Shown here one piece after another: positions 1-7,516 of a stretch of 64,000 bases of DNA. Origin of the DNA: Streptomyces lincolnensis (GTDB lineage Bacteria; Actinomycetota; Actinomycetes; Streptomycetales; Streptomycetaceae); NCBI RefSeq assembly GCF_021173675.1, contig NZ_JAIHON010000020.1:113012-177011 (forward strand). The letters are read 5' to 3'. Within the stretch, counting starts at the first letter, position 1; the number at the start of each line of letters is the position of its first letter. The position numbers and the translations under genes are program-made. The notes below the pieces were generated by a model. That model was not told the DNA's origin. It worked only from the letters and a program-made list of their open reading frames with translations, and ran no database searches.

Positions 1-791
1 CGGCTGATGCCGTACCGCGACACCATCGCGTAGATCGCGTCATCTGTGGTCAGGTACTGCTCGTCGTCGCCGGGGAGGATGGGGAATTCCCAGCGGTGGT
101 GCCCGAGCGGGGTCGGGCAGTCCACGGCAGGCCGCGAGGGGTCGCAGCGGAAGCGCAGCCGGTCGTGGTCCGGCCACGGCTTGAGCATCTCGGTGTCGAT
201 GACGACCCAGCGGTCCTCGTAAGTGCGGCCCTCGTAGCCGATGTTGAGCTGCGCCCGGGTGAGGCTGGAGCCGCCGTCGGCCGCGATCACGTACGAGGCG
301 CGAAGGCGGTGCACGGAGTCGTCGGAGGTGCCGACCACCGTCAGCTCCACGCCCGCCTCGTCTGCGGACTGGCGCAGCCGCAGACACTCGTGTCGCAGCA
401 GCACCTCCACGTTCGGGTAGCGGGCTACCCCGTCGCGCAGGACCTGCTCCAGCGCCGGTTGGTAGATGAACATCTGCGGCGGGTGTCCGTGTCCGCGCGG
501 GGTGGGGTGCGCGCTGAGGAATGGCCGGCCGCGCGCGTCGACGAAGTCCAGGGGCCGCTCGGCCAGCATGTCCTGCTTCAGTCGGTCGGCCAGACCGGTG
601 CGCTGCCAGATCCGTAGGACCTCCTCGTCGGTGGAGATCGCGCGGGCGCGGGTGTATATCTCGGCGTCGCGTTCGACGACGACGACCCGTAGGCCCATCG
701 CCCCCAGCAGGTTCGCGGCGGTGACGCCGGTGGGGCCGTAGCCGATCACCGCCACGTCGTAGGTCATGTCTGCGGCTCTGAACTCGCTCAC
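1..791 (-). CDS. FAD-dependent aromatic hydroxylase, MhpA-like (partial, C-terminus outside window)
   Basis: Flavoprotein monooxygenase of the MhpA/PheA type, expected to hydroxylate a phenol or hydroxyphenylpropionate with NAD(P)H and O2. The N-terminus shows the dinucleotide-binding motif VIGYGPTG, then a VVVVERD strand, an ARAIS segment and an AADGGSS motif. The gene runs off the left edge, so the last third, including the GDAAH FAD motif, is not visible. I chose the GTG at 791 because GAGG lies six bases upstream. An ATG eight codons further in (767) is the alternative. It is divergent from a TetR gene and an mhpDFE run, which fits an upper-pathway hydroxylase for the same substrate. Confidence 0.85.
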   Translation of the reverse strand, partial: MSEFRAADMTYDVAVIGYGPTGVTAANLLGAMGLRVVVVERDAEIYTRARAISTDEEVLRIWQRTGLADRLKQDMLAERPLDFVDARGRPFLSAHPTPRGHGHPPQMFIYQPALEQVLRDGVARYPNVEVLLRHECLRLRQSADEAGVELTVVGTSDDSVHRLRASYVIAADGGSSLTRAQLNIGYEGRTYEDRWVVIDTEMLKPWPDHDRLRFRCDPSRPAVDCPTPLGHHRWEFPILPGDDEQYLTTDDAIYAMVSRYGIS

Positions 792-840
792 CGGGCACCT
801 CGCTGTCGTCCCTGTCGCGGTGTGTTGCGATCACATTGCT

Positions 841-872
841 GTAGTGTTTACTCCAGTTGGAACGAACGCTAC
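841..872. promoter_or_regulatory. Imperfect 32-bp palindrome, probable TetR operator
   Basis: In the divergent gap between the flavin hydroxylase and the TetR gene, GTAGTGTTTACTCCAG is followed by a half that reads GTAGCGTTCGTTCCAA on the other strand; 11 of 16 positions match. Size, symmetry and position fit a TetR operator that controls both directions. No clear -35/-10 pair was assigned. Confidence 0.55.
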
Positions 873-928
873 GGTAAGGTGGGTGGAGAACGGGGTCAAG
901 TGCCAGCACGACAGGAAGAGCACATCCG

Positions 929-1561
929 ATGAGCAGGCCGCAGATGACGCGCAAGAAGCGGGCGAACGGGGTGGAGTCACGGCAGCGCATCCTCGACGCC
1001 ACGGTGGAGATCGCGGGCGAGCGCGGTTACGAGGGCACGTCCATCGCGGCGGTCAGCGCCAAGTGCGGGCTGCCTGCGAGCTCGATCTACTGGCACTTCA
1101 AGGACAAGGACGACCTGATCGCCGCCGTCATCGAGCGCAGCTTCGAGACCTGGCTGGCAGCCGTCGAGCTGCCCGGCGAAGAGACGGGCACACCGCTGGA
1201 GCGGGTGACCGCCATGGCGACGAACGTGGCCAAGTCACTGGTCGACGCTCCGGACTTCCTGCGCCTCGGCCTGATGCTCGCTCTGGAGCGGCGGCCCACC
1301 GAGCCCCGGGGCCGGACGGTGTTCCTCCAGGTCCGTGACATCGCCACCCAGAAGATCACCGAGGTGGCCGGGACTGTGTTCCCGGATCTCGACGAGGACG
1401 CCGTGCGCACGCTCACCACCTACGCCGTCGCCGGCGCCGACGGTCTGTTCGTGCACCGGGAGATCCACGGCGACGCCGTCGACCTGGTGGCGATGTTCGA
1501 GCTGCATGCACAGCTGGTCTGTGACGCGGCCGGCCGCATGGCATCGAGGAGCAAGAGATGA
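929..1561 (+). CDS. TetR/AcrR family transcriptional regulator
   Basis: A 210-residue one-component repressor. Residues about 15-62 form the TetR helix-turn-helix (RQRILDATVEIAGERGYEGT, then a recognition helix near LPASSIYWHFKDKDDL). The C-terminal part is the variable ligand-binding helical domain. AGGAAG precedes the ATG. Its stop overlaps the mhpD start by ATGA, so the regulator is co-translated with the pathway genes. It probably binds the palindrome 60 bases upstream and responds to an aromatic substrate or intermediate. The ligand is unknown. Confidence 0.9.
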   Translation: MSRPQMTRKKRANGVESRQRILDATVEIAGERGYEGTSIAAVSAKCGLPASSIYWHFKDKDDLIAAVIERSFETWLAAVELPGEETGTPLERVTAMATNVAKSLVDAPDFLRLGLMLALERRPTEPRGRTVFLQVRDIATQKITEVAGTVFPDLDEDAVRTLTTYAVAGADGLFVHREIHGDAVDLVAMFELHAQLVCDAAGRMASRSKR

Positions 1562-2346
1562 CCCTGACCGCACCACAGCGTGAGACAGCCCGTCGGCTAC
1601 TGCGTGAGGCGGAGCATCACGTGGCGCCGATCGACCCGCTGTCGGCCCTGCTGCCCGGCCTGGAGCTGGCAGACGCCTATGCCGTCCAGCAGGGCAACGT
1701 CGCCCGGCGCCTGGCCGACGGAGCGAGCGTCGTCGGACACAAGGTCGGGCTGACCGCGACGGCAATGCAGCGGCTCCTCGGCGTGGACGAGCCGGACTTC
1801 GGTCACCTGCTGGACGACATGGTCCACCGCGACGGCGGCAGCGTGCTCGCGGCGCGCTACTGCCGGCCGCGCATCGAACCGGAGATCTGCTTCCGCCTCG
1901 CCGAGCCCCTGTGCGGACCGGGCGTCACCGTCGAGGACGTCCTGGGCGCCACCGACGCGGTCGCGCCCGCGCTGGAGATCGTCGACAGCCGGATCCGCGA
2001 CTGGGAGATCACCCTGGTCGACACGGTCGCCGACAACGCCAGCTCCGCCGGCCTGGTCTGCGGCCCCTGGACACCCCTTGCCGAGGTCCCCGATCTCGCT
2101 GCCGTCCTCGTGGACCTGGTCGTCGACGGCGAGCGCGTCGCCTCGGGCAGTGGGAAGGAAGTGCTGGGCCATCCGGCGGCCGCGGTCGCCTGGCTGGCCA
2201 ACACCCTCGCCGGCTTCGGCGTCGTCCTGGAGCCTGGACAGGTGGTGCTGCCCGGCGCAATGACCACCGCCCCCTTCGTCAGCGCTGGTCAGAAGATCGA
2301 GGCACGCTTCAGCAGCCTCGGCCCGGTGTCGGTGACCTTCGTCTGA
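1558..2346 (+). CDS. mhpD: 2-keto-4-pentenoate hydratase
   Basis: Hydratase of the MhpD/HpaH family, 262 residues, the usual length. It adds water to 2-hydroxypenta-2,4-dienoate, giving 4-hydroxy-2-oxovalerate after extradiol ring cleavage. Family features are VVGHKVGLTA near residues 58-67, the RPRIEPEICF strand that supplies metal-ligand acids, and LEIVDSRIRDWEI. It begins inside the TetR stop codon and is followed 41 bases later by mhpF. The product feeds the aldolase encoded two genes downstream. Confidence 0.93.
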   Translation: MTLTAPQRETARRLLREAEHHVAPIDPLSALLPGLELADAYAVQQGNVARRLADGASVVGHKVGLTATAMQRLLGVDEPDFGHLLDDMVHRDGGSVLAARYCRPRIEPEICFRLAEPLCGPGVTVEDVLGATDAVAPALEIVDSRIRDWEITLVDTVADNASSAGLVCGPWTPLAEVPDLAAVLVDLVVDGERVASGSGKEVLGHPAAAVAWLANTLAGFGVVLEPGQVVLPGAMTTAPFVSAGQKIEARFSSLGPVSVTFV

Positions 2347-2387
2347 GGTACTGCCCGCCCTAACCACATTCACTCGAGGACTCCTTC

Positions 2388-3356
2388 ATGCCTGCTGCCC
2401 CCGCCCCGTGGCCGGTCGCCGTCATCGGCTCCGGCAACATCGGCACCGACTTGATGATCAAGATCCTGCGTGGCTCCGGCACGCTCACGATGGGGGCGAT
2501 GGTCGGCATCGACCCCACCTCCGACGGCCTTGCCCGCGCCCGCCGTCTGGGCATCGCCACCACCGCCGACGGCGTGGACGGACTCCTGGCACTGCCCGAG
2601 TTCGCCGACATCAAGCTGGTCTTCGACGCCACCTCCGCCACCGCCCACCAGGCGAACTGGGCCAGGCTGGAGCCCACCGGCGTCCGCGTCCTCGACCTCA
2701 CGCCGGCCGCTGTCGGGCCGTACTGCGTGCCCGTGGTCAACCTCGACACCCACCTCGACGCCCCGAACCTCAACATGGTCACCTGCGGCGGCCAGGCCAC
2801 CGTCCCGATCGCCGCCGCGGTCGCGCAGGTCGCCCCCGTCGCCTACGCCGAGATCGTCTCCTCCATCGCCGCCCGGTCGGCCGGACCGGGCACCCGCGCC
2901 AATATCGACGAGTTCACCGAGACCACCTCCCGCGCCCTGCGCGAGGTCGCCGGCGCGCAGCGCAGCAAGGCCGTGATCGTCCTCAACCCGGCCGAGCCGC
3001 CGCTGCTGATGCGCAACACCGTGTACTGCCTCATCGAGGGCGACTGCGACCACGCCGCCATCGAGACCAGCATCGTGGCCATGGCCGAGAAGGTGCACGC
3101 CTACGTGCCCGGCTACCGGCTCAAGCAGAAGGTTCAGTTCGACGTGTACGGCCCGGAAAACCCCCTGCACATCCCGCATACGGGCAAGTTCACCGGGACC
3201 AAGGTGACGGTGATGCTCGAAGTCACCGGCGCAGCCGACTACCTGCCCGCCTACGCCGGAAACCTCGACATCATGACCTCCGCGGCCGTCGCCGCCGCAG
3301 AGCGCATCGCCCAGCACGCGCAGTGCGCGCAGACCCCCGCGGGAGCCGCCCGATGA
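2388..3356 (+). CDS. mhpF: Acetaldehyde dehydrogenase (acylating)
   Basis: CoA-acylating aldehyde dehydrogenase, 322 residues. It converts acetaldehyde released by the aldolase, with NAD+ and CoA, to acetyl-CoA. The Rossmann motif GSGNIGTD is at residues 14-21 and the catalytic cysteine is C133 in MVTCGGQAT. The stop overlaps the start of mhpE (ATGA), the standard arrangement for the two subunits that form the aldolase-dehydrogenase channelling complex. The family is unambiguous. Confidence 0.95.
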   Translation: MPAAPAPWPVAVIGSGNIGTDLMIKILRGSGTLTMGAMVGIDPTSDGLARARRLGIATTADGVDGLLALPEFADIKLVFDATSATAHQANWARLEPTGVRVLDLTPAAVGPYCVPVVNLDTHLDAPNLNMVTCGGQATVPIAAAVAQVAPVAYAEIVSSIAARSAGPGTRANIDEFTETTSRALREVAGAQRSKAVIVLNPAEPPLLMRNTVYCLIEGDCDHAAIETSIVAMAEKVHAYVPGYRLKQKVQFDVYGPENPLHIPHTGKFTGTKVTVMLEVTGAADYLPAYAGNLDIMTSAAVAAAERIAQHAQCAQTPAGAAR

Positions 3357-4381
3357 GCCGCCTCTACATCAGCGACGTCACCCTGCGGGACGGCATGCAC
3401 GCCATCCGCCACCAGTACACGGTCGACCAGGCGGTCACCATAGCCACCGCCCTGGACGCGGCCGGCGTGGACTCCATCGAGGTCGCGCACGGCGATGGCC
3501 TGGCCGGTTCCTCCTGCGTGTACGGCTTCGGCGCCCACACCGACCTGGAATGGATCGAGGCCGTCGCCGACGCCGTCACCCACGCCCAGGTCGCCACGCT
3601 CCTCCTGCCCGGCATCGGCAGCGTCCACAACCTGCGTGACGCCCACCGCGCAGGAGCCTCCGTCGTCCGCGTGGCCACGCACTGCACCGAGGCCGACATC
3701 TCCGCCCAGCACATCGCGGCCGCACGGGAGTTGGGCATGGACACCGTCGGCTTCCTGATGATGAGCCACATGACCGACCCGGCACACCTCGCCCGTCAGG
3801 CGAAGCTCATGGAGAGTTATGGTGCCACCTGCGTCTACGTCGTCGACTCCGGTGGCGCCCTGACCATGCACGGGGTCGCCGAACGCGTCGACGCCCTGCG
3901 CCAGACCCTCGATGCGGCCACCGAGACCGGCATCCACGCCCACCACAACCTCTCCCTCGGCGTGGCCAACTCCCTCACCGCCGTCGAACACGGCGCTCAC
4001 CGCGTCGACGCCAGCCTCACCGGCATGGGCGCCGGAGCCGGCAACGCCCCGCTCGAGGTGTTCATCGCCGCCGCCGACAAGCTCGGACACGCCCACGGCT
4101 GCGACCTGTTCGCCCTGCAGGACGCAGCGGACGACCTCGTACGACCGCTGCAGGACCGCCCTGTCCAGGTTGACCGCGAAACCCTCACCCTCGGCTACGT
4201 CGGCGTGTACTCCAGCTTCCTGCGCCACGCCGAGACCACCTCTGCCCGCTACGGCATTGACGCGCGTGCCCTGCTCCTCGAGGTCGGACGGCGCGGCATG
4301 GTCGGCGGCCAGGAAGACATGCTCACCGACGTGGCGCTCGACCTGCTCACCGCCCAGAAGGCCCAGGAGACCGCCTCGTGA
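3353..4381 (+). CDS. mhpE: 4-hydroxy-2-oxovalerate aldolase
   Basis: Class II DRE-TIM metallolyase, 342 residues, cleaving 4-hydroxy-2-oxovalerate to pyruvate and acetaldehyde. The N-terminal ISDVTLRDGMHAIRHQ carries the metal-binding aspartate and the substrate-binding arginine. The metal histidines lie in IHAHHNLSLGVANS near residues 190-203, and the C-terminal communication domain is present. The ATG overlaps the mhpF stop. Its own stop overlaps a GTG that opens a truncated amidohydrolase, so the original operon continued further. Confidence 0.95.
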   Translation: MSRLYISDVTLRDGMHAIRHQYTVDQAVTIATALDAAGVDSIEVAHGDGLAGSSCVYGFGAHTDLEWIEAVADAVTHAQVATLLLPGIGSVHNLRDAHRAGASVVRVATHCTEADISAQHIAAARELGMDTVGFLMMSHMTDPAHLARQAKLMESYGATCVYVVDSGGALTMHGVAERVDALRQTLDAATETGIHAHHNLSLGVANSLTAVEHGAHRVDASLTGMGAGAGNAPLEVFIAAADKLGHAHGCDLFALQDAADDLVRPLQDRPVQVDRETLTLGYVGVYSSFLRHAETTSARYGIDARALLLEVGRRGMVGGQEDMLTDVALDLLTAQKAQETAS

Positions 4382-4452
4382 CCGGCGCAGCGGCCCGGGT
4401 CGATGCCCACCAGCACATCGTCCGGCCAGGAGCCCAGTGCGTTCCACCGTGA
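4378..4452 (+). pseudogene. Truncated amidohydrolase N-terminus
   Basis: A GTG overlaps the mhpE stop as GTGA. It begins a 24-codon frame containing VDAHQHI, the N-terminal metal-binding signature of amidohydrolase-2 family proteins, and ends at 4452. Only the first strand of the barrel is present. The coupled start suggests a real former operon member cut by a recombination event and joined to the LuxR fragment that follows. Confidence 0.5.
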
Positions 4453-4553
4453 AGTCGCACGTGAGCCACACCCTCGCCAAGATCGGAGTCCGGGCCCGCG
4501 TCCAAGCGGTGACGTTCGCCTACGAGTCCGGGCTGGTCCGGCCAGCCGCCTGA
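4437..4553 (+). pseudogene. C-terminal remnant of a NarL/LuxR-type response regulator
   Basis: One frame reads STVKSHVSHTLAKIGV followed by RARVQAV and a YESGLV end, the last helices of a LuxR-family helix-turn-helix. No receiver domain or start lies upstream. It resembles the C-terminus of the intact response regulator at 31094-31762 (STVKKHVGRVLTKIGA). It is a relic fused to the amidohydrolase fragment and not a functional gene. Confidence 0.65.
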
Positions 4554-4575
4554 CGAGCGCGGTGCCGTGTCACCC

Positions 4576-5241
4576 TCAGGAGGGGGCCGCTGTCCCCGTC
4601 GCGAGCAGGCCGTTGACCACTAGGGTCGCCAACGACTCCGCCGTTGCCGTGAGTTGCTCCGGCGAGGCGGATTCCGGTCTGCCGAGGCGCCTCGCCAGCG
4701 GGGTGTCGAGCATGCCCGAGACGGGCGGGACGACGGCGAAGAACAGCACGTCCATCGGGACGGGTGCCATACGGCCGGCGGCCACGAGCCGCTCGATGCT
4801 GGGGGTCATGAGCCGCAGGGTCGGAGTGAAGTAGTGCTCGTACAGGTAGTCCAGCCGCTCGGTGTCCTGGGAGAACTCGACGACGACGACCCGTCCGATC
4901 AGGGGGGTGTCCACGGCGGACCGGTAGAAGCCGGTGATGACTCGCCGCAGGTGCTCGGCGTCGTCGACCGATGTGTCCACCTGTGGCATGCTCTCCAGCT
5001 GCGCCCCCAGGGCGGCGTCCATCACCGCCCGCCAGAACGCGGCCTTGGACCCGTACCGGTCGTTGATGAAGTTGTGGCTCACGCCCAGGCGGCGGGCCAA
5101 CTCGCGCGCCGAGGCGCGGTCGTATCCGAGCTCCGCGAAGGCCTCCAAGCCGCGCAGCAGGATGTTCTCCTCGTGGGGCACCGCGGGAGTGTCCGCGCCG
5201 GGGCGTCCCGGGCGTCGAGTGGATTCGGCTCTTGCGCCCAC
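4576..5241 (-). CDS. TetR/AcrR family transcriptional regulator
   Basis: A 221-residue TetR protein with a GTG start. The DNA-binding domain is about residues 24-70, with LLRGLEAFAELGYDRASARE and the recognition segment LGVSHNFINDRYGSK. The rest is a helical effector domain. It is divergent from an MFS exporter, and the gap holds a perfect 16-bp inverted repeat. The simplest model is autoregulation plus repression of the exporter until a toxic compound is sensed. Confidence 0.9.
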   Translation of the reverse strand: MGARAESTRRPGRPGADTPAVPHEENILLRGLEAFAELGYDRASARELARRLGVSHNFINDRYGSKAAFWRAVMDAALGAQLESMPQVDTSVDDAEHLRRVITGFYRSAVDTPLIGRVVVVEFSQDTERLDYLYEHYFTPTLRLMTPSIERLVAAGRMAPVPMDVLFFAVVPPVSGMLDTPLARRLGRPESASPEQLTATAESLATLVVNGLLATGTAAPS

Positions 5242-5306
5242 CCCTGCCTCCGATTCCTTCTGTGACCCGGACTGTGAAAGGCCATCTTAGGGGCCTCGGA
5301 TTATTA

Positions 5307-5348
5307 CTTGACACCTGTCAGAATATCTGTAATCTGACAGGTGTCAAG
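5307..5348. promoter_or_regulatory. Symmetric operator with two overlapping divergent promoters
   Basis: CTTGACACCTGTCAGA (5307-5322) and TCTGACAGGTGTCAAG (5333-5348) are perfect 16-bp inverted repeats around a 10-bp centre. Each arm contains TTGACA. Rightward, TTGACA at 5308 pairs with TAATCT at 5330 across 16 bp. Leftward, TTGACA pairs with TATTCT across 16 bp. One bound TetR dimer pair would therefore block both the regulator and the MFS promoter. Confidence 0.8.
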
Positions 5349-5415
5349 ATGTGTGTCGGCCCAGTGCGCCGTGCACGTAGTGCACTCCTCTCGCCCACGC
5401 TTCGGAGTTCCCACC

Positions 5416-6912
5416 ATGCCCAGGACGCCCACTGACACGGCCGTTACCGCCTTGCCGTCAGGTCATCCGTCCCACCGCCACCGCTGGTGGATCCTCGCCG
5501 TCATCGGCGTCGCCCAGCTGATGGTCGTGCTGGACTCGACGATCGTGAACATCGCTCTGCCGTCCGCCCAGAAGGACCTGGGATTCTCCGACGGGGACCG
5601 GCAGTGGGTCGTCACCGCCTACGCGCTCGCCTTCGGCAGCCTGCTGCTGCTCGGCGGCCGGATAGCCGATCTCTTCGGCCGCAAGATGACCTTCCTGGTC
5701 GGCCTTGTGGGCTTCGCCGGCGCCTCCGCGCTCGGCGGGGCCGCGAGCAGCTTCGAGATGCTCATCATCGCCCGGGCCGCGCAGGGTCTGTTCGGCGCGC
5801 TGCTCGCCCCGGCCGCCCTGTCCCTGCTGACCACGACCTTCACCGACGCCAAGGAACGAGCCAAGGCCTTCGGCGTCTACGGTGCCATCGCCGGTGCGGG
5901 CGGTGCCATCGGACTGCTCCTCGGCGGCGTGCTGACCGAGTACCTCGACTGGCGCTGGACCCTCTACGTCAACCTCGCCTTCGCGGCAGTCGCCTTCGTC
6001 GGCGGTGCGCTGCTGCTCCAGCGTGCCCGGCGCGACAAGAGCGTGACGATCGACATCCCTGGTGCTGTTCTGGTCTCTGGCGGTCTGTTCTGCCTGGTCT
6101 ACGGCTTTTCCAACGCGGAGAGCCACGACTGGGACTCCTCGGCCACCTGGGGCTTCCTGCTCGCCGGAACCGTGCTGCTCGCCGCATTCACCTGGTGGCA
6201 GACGCGCTCGGCCCACCCGCTGCTGCCGCTGCGGATCCTGCTCGACCGTAACCGGGGCGCCTCGTTCATCTCCGTGCTCATCACCGGCGCCGGAATGTTC
6301 GGTGTCTTCCTCTTCCTCACCTACTACCTGCAGCAGAGCCTGGCCTACACCCCCGTCAAGACCGGGCTGGCCTTCCTGCCGATGGTCGCCGGGCTCATGC
6401 TCGCCTCCACTCTCGCCTCCACCGCGCTGATCCCCCGGTTCGGGCCAAAGCCGGTGGTGCCGCTGGGGATGGGCATGGCCGCGGCCGGCATGGCCTGGCT
6501 CACGGCGCTGGACCTGGGTAGCGGTTATGCCACGGACGTCCTGCCCCCGCTGGTCGTGGCGGGCCTCGGTCTCGGTCTGGTGATGGCCCCGTCCATGAGC
6601 CTGGCCACGGCAGGCGTGGGCGCGGAGGACGCCGGTGTCGCCTCGGCGGCCGTCAACACCATGCAGCAAGTGGGCGGCTCCCTCGGTACCGCCCTGCTGA
6701 ACACCCTCTCCACCAGCGCGGCCACGGACTATCTGGCCGGCAGGAACCCCAAGGACCCCGCTGTCGTCGCCCAGGCCAGTCTGGAGGCCTACTCCACTGC
6801 CTACTGGTGGTCGGCCGCGTTCTTCGTGGCGGGACTGGTCGTCAGCGTGCTGCTGTACCGGCGTGGGGCGCCCGCCGTGGACGCCAATGCCGCACCCGCG
6901 GTGCACATGTGA
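5416..6912 (+). CDS. MFS drug exporter, DHA2 (EmrB/QacA) family
   Basis: A proton-driven multidrug exporter with about 14 predicted membrane helices and 498 residues from the ATG at 5416 (GGAG nine bases upstream). The first helix carries VVLDSTIVNIALPSAQ, the DHA2 motif. GGRIADLFGRK in the loop after helix 2 is MFS motif A, and a long hydrophobic C-terminal half follows. It is paired with the divergent TetR gene and sits next to an aromatic catabolic cluster, so export of a toxic aromatic or an antibiotic is plausible. The substrate is unknown. Confidence 0.92.
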   Translation: MPRTPTDTAVTALPSGHPSHRHRWWILAVIGVAQLMVVLDSTIVNIALPSAQKDLGFSDGDRQWVVTAYALAFGSLLLLGGRIADLFGRKMTFLVGLVGFAGASALGGAASSFEMLIIARAAQGLFGALLAPAALSLLTTTFTDAKERAKAFGVYGAIAGAGGAIGLLLGGVLTEYLDWRWTLYVNLAFAAVAFVGGALLLQRARRDKSVTIDIPGAVLVSGGLFCLVYGFSNAESHDWDSSATWGFLLAGTVLLAAFTWWQTRSAHPLLPLRILLDRNRGASFISVLITGAGMFGVFLFLTYYLQQSLAYTPVKTGLAFLPMVAGLMLASTLASTALIPRFGPKPVVPLGMGMAAAGMAWLTALDLGSGYATDVLPPLVVAGLGLGLVMAPSMSLATAGVGAEDAGVASAAVNTMQQVGGSLGTALLNTLSTSAATDYLAGRNPKDPAVVAQASLEAYSTAYWWSAAFFVAGLVVSVLLYRRGAPAVDANAAPAVHM

Positions 6913-6930
6913 GGTCCCCTCACCGTGCGG

Positions 6931-6960
6931 AGCGGCTCGCCGGACCTCCGGCGAGCCGCT
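6931..6960 (+). terminator. Strong hairpin terminator after the MFS gene
   Basis: AGCGGCTCGCCGG and CCGGCGAGCCGCT form a perfect 13-bp stem with a four-base loop, starting 18 bases after the MFS stop and followed by a short T run. Confidence 0.8.
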
Positions 6961-7161
6961 TTCCGACACCGGTGCGGTGGGCTCGTCGCTGAGCCGGGGG
7001 AGCAGGATCCGGAAGGTGGTGCCCTGGCGAGGGGCCGAGTCGACCTCGACGTGGCCGTCGTGGGCGGCGACCAGGGAATGGACGATGGTCAGGCCGAGAT
7101 CCGAGGGCTGGGGACGGCGGCCGTCGTGCCGGCGAGGACGGAGTGCTGTGCCCGCCAGCAC
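6961..7161 (-). pseudogene. C-terminal remnant of a sensor histidine kinase
   Basis: The minus strand reads DLGLTIVHSLVAAHDGHVEV then PRQGTTFRILLPRLS, the G2 box and last strands of a HATPase domain. Nothing upstream encodes the N-box or DHp domain, and the frame runs on without a natural stop into the back of the MFS gene. It is a decayed fragment, bounded on one side by the MFS terminator and on the other by further relics. Confidence 0.65.
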
Positions 7162-7191
7162 GCGGTTCCTGCTTTGAGCATGTTGGGGGTG

Positions 7192-7305
7192 TCAGGCCTG
7201 AGGGCCTGCGGGCCCGATGCTGCGCAGCAGCCGCTCTCCGGACTCGCGGAGCTTCTCCTTGACCTCGTCCAGGCTGGAGGTGAGCAGGGCATGGTCGCGT
7301 TTGCG
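7192..7305 (-). pseudogene. Short helical C-terminal fragment, family not identified
   Basis: On the minus strand a frame ending at 7192 reads RDHALLTSSLDEVKEKLRES then GERLLRSIG, an amphipathic helix with normal actinobacterial codon bias. It begins exactly where the DoxX relic on the other strand starts (about 7303). It resembles the tail of a small regulator, but I cannot name the family. Confidence 0.35.
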
Positions 7306-7452
7306 CCCGCAGCCGCCGGGCTGACTGTGCTCATGGTGGCTGGCGCGGTGGTGCACCTGCGCCATGGCGACCCGCTCGTGCAGGGCCTGCCCGCCGTCGT
7401 ATTGGCCCTGACGGCGGTGGCGTACACCGGGGTGGCGATCGCCGAAGGCTGA
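7303..7452 (+). pseudogene. C-terminal remnant of a DoxX-family membrane protein
   Basis: The frame reads AAAGLTVLMVAGAVVHLRHG followed by PAVVLALTAVAYTGVAIA, the last two helices and the charged loop typical of DoxX-like proteins. About two thirds of the family length is missing at the N-terminus. It is a relic in a strip of three unrelated gene tails. Confidence 0.6.
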
Positions 7453-7516
7453 CGGACCGGGACGGGCGCCGCCTGGAGAGCGAAGCTGTCGATGCCCGAC
7501 AGCTCACGGGCCTCTT

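Noticed and set aside
40..1002. A 320-codon Arg-rich open frame on the minus strand
   Set aside because: It is an antisense-frame shadow in high-GC DNA: it has no family motifs and overlaps the hydroxylase in another frame and the TetR gene.
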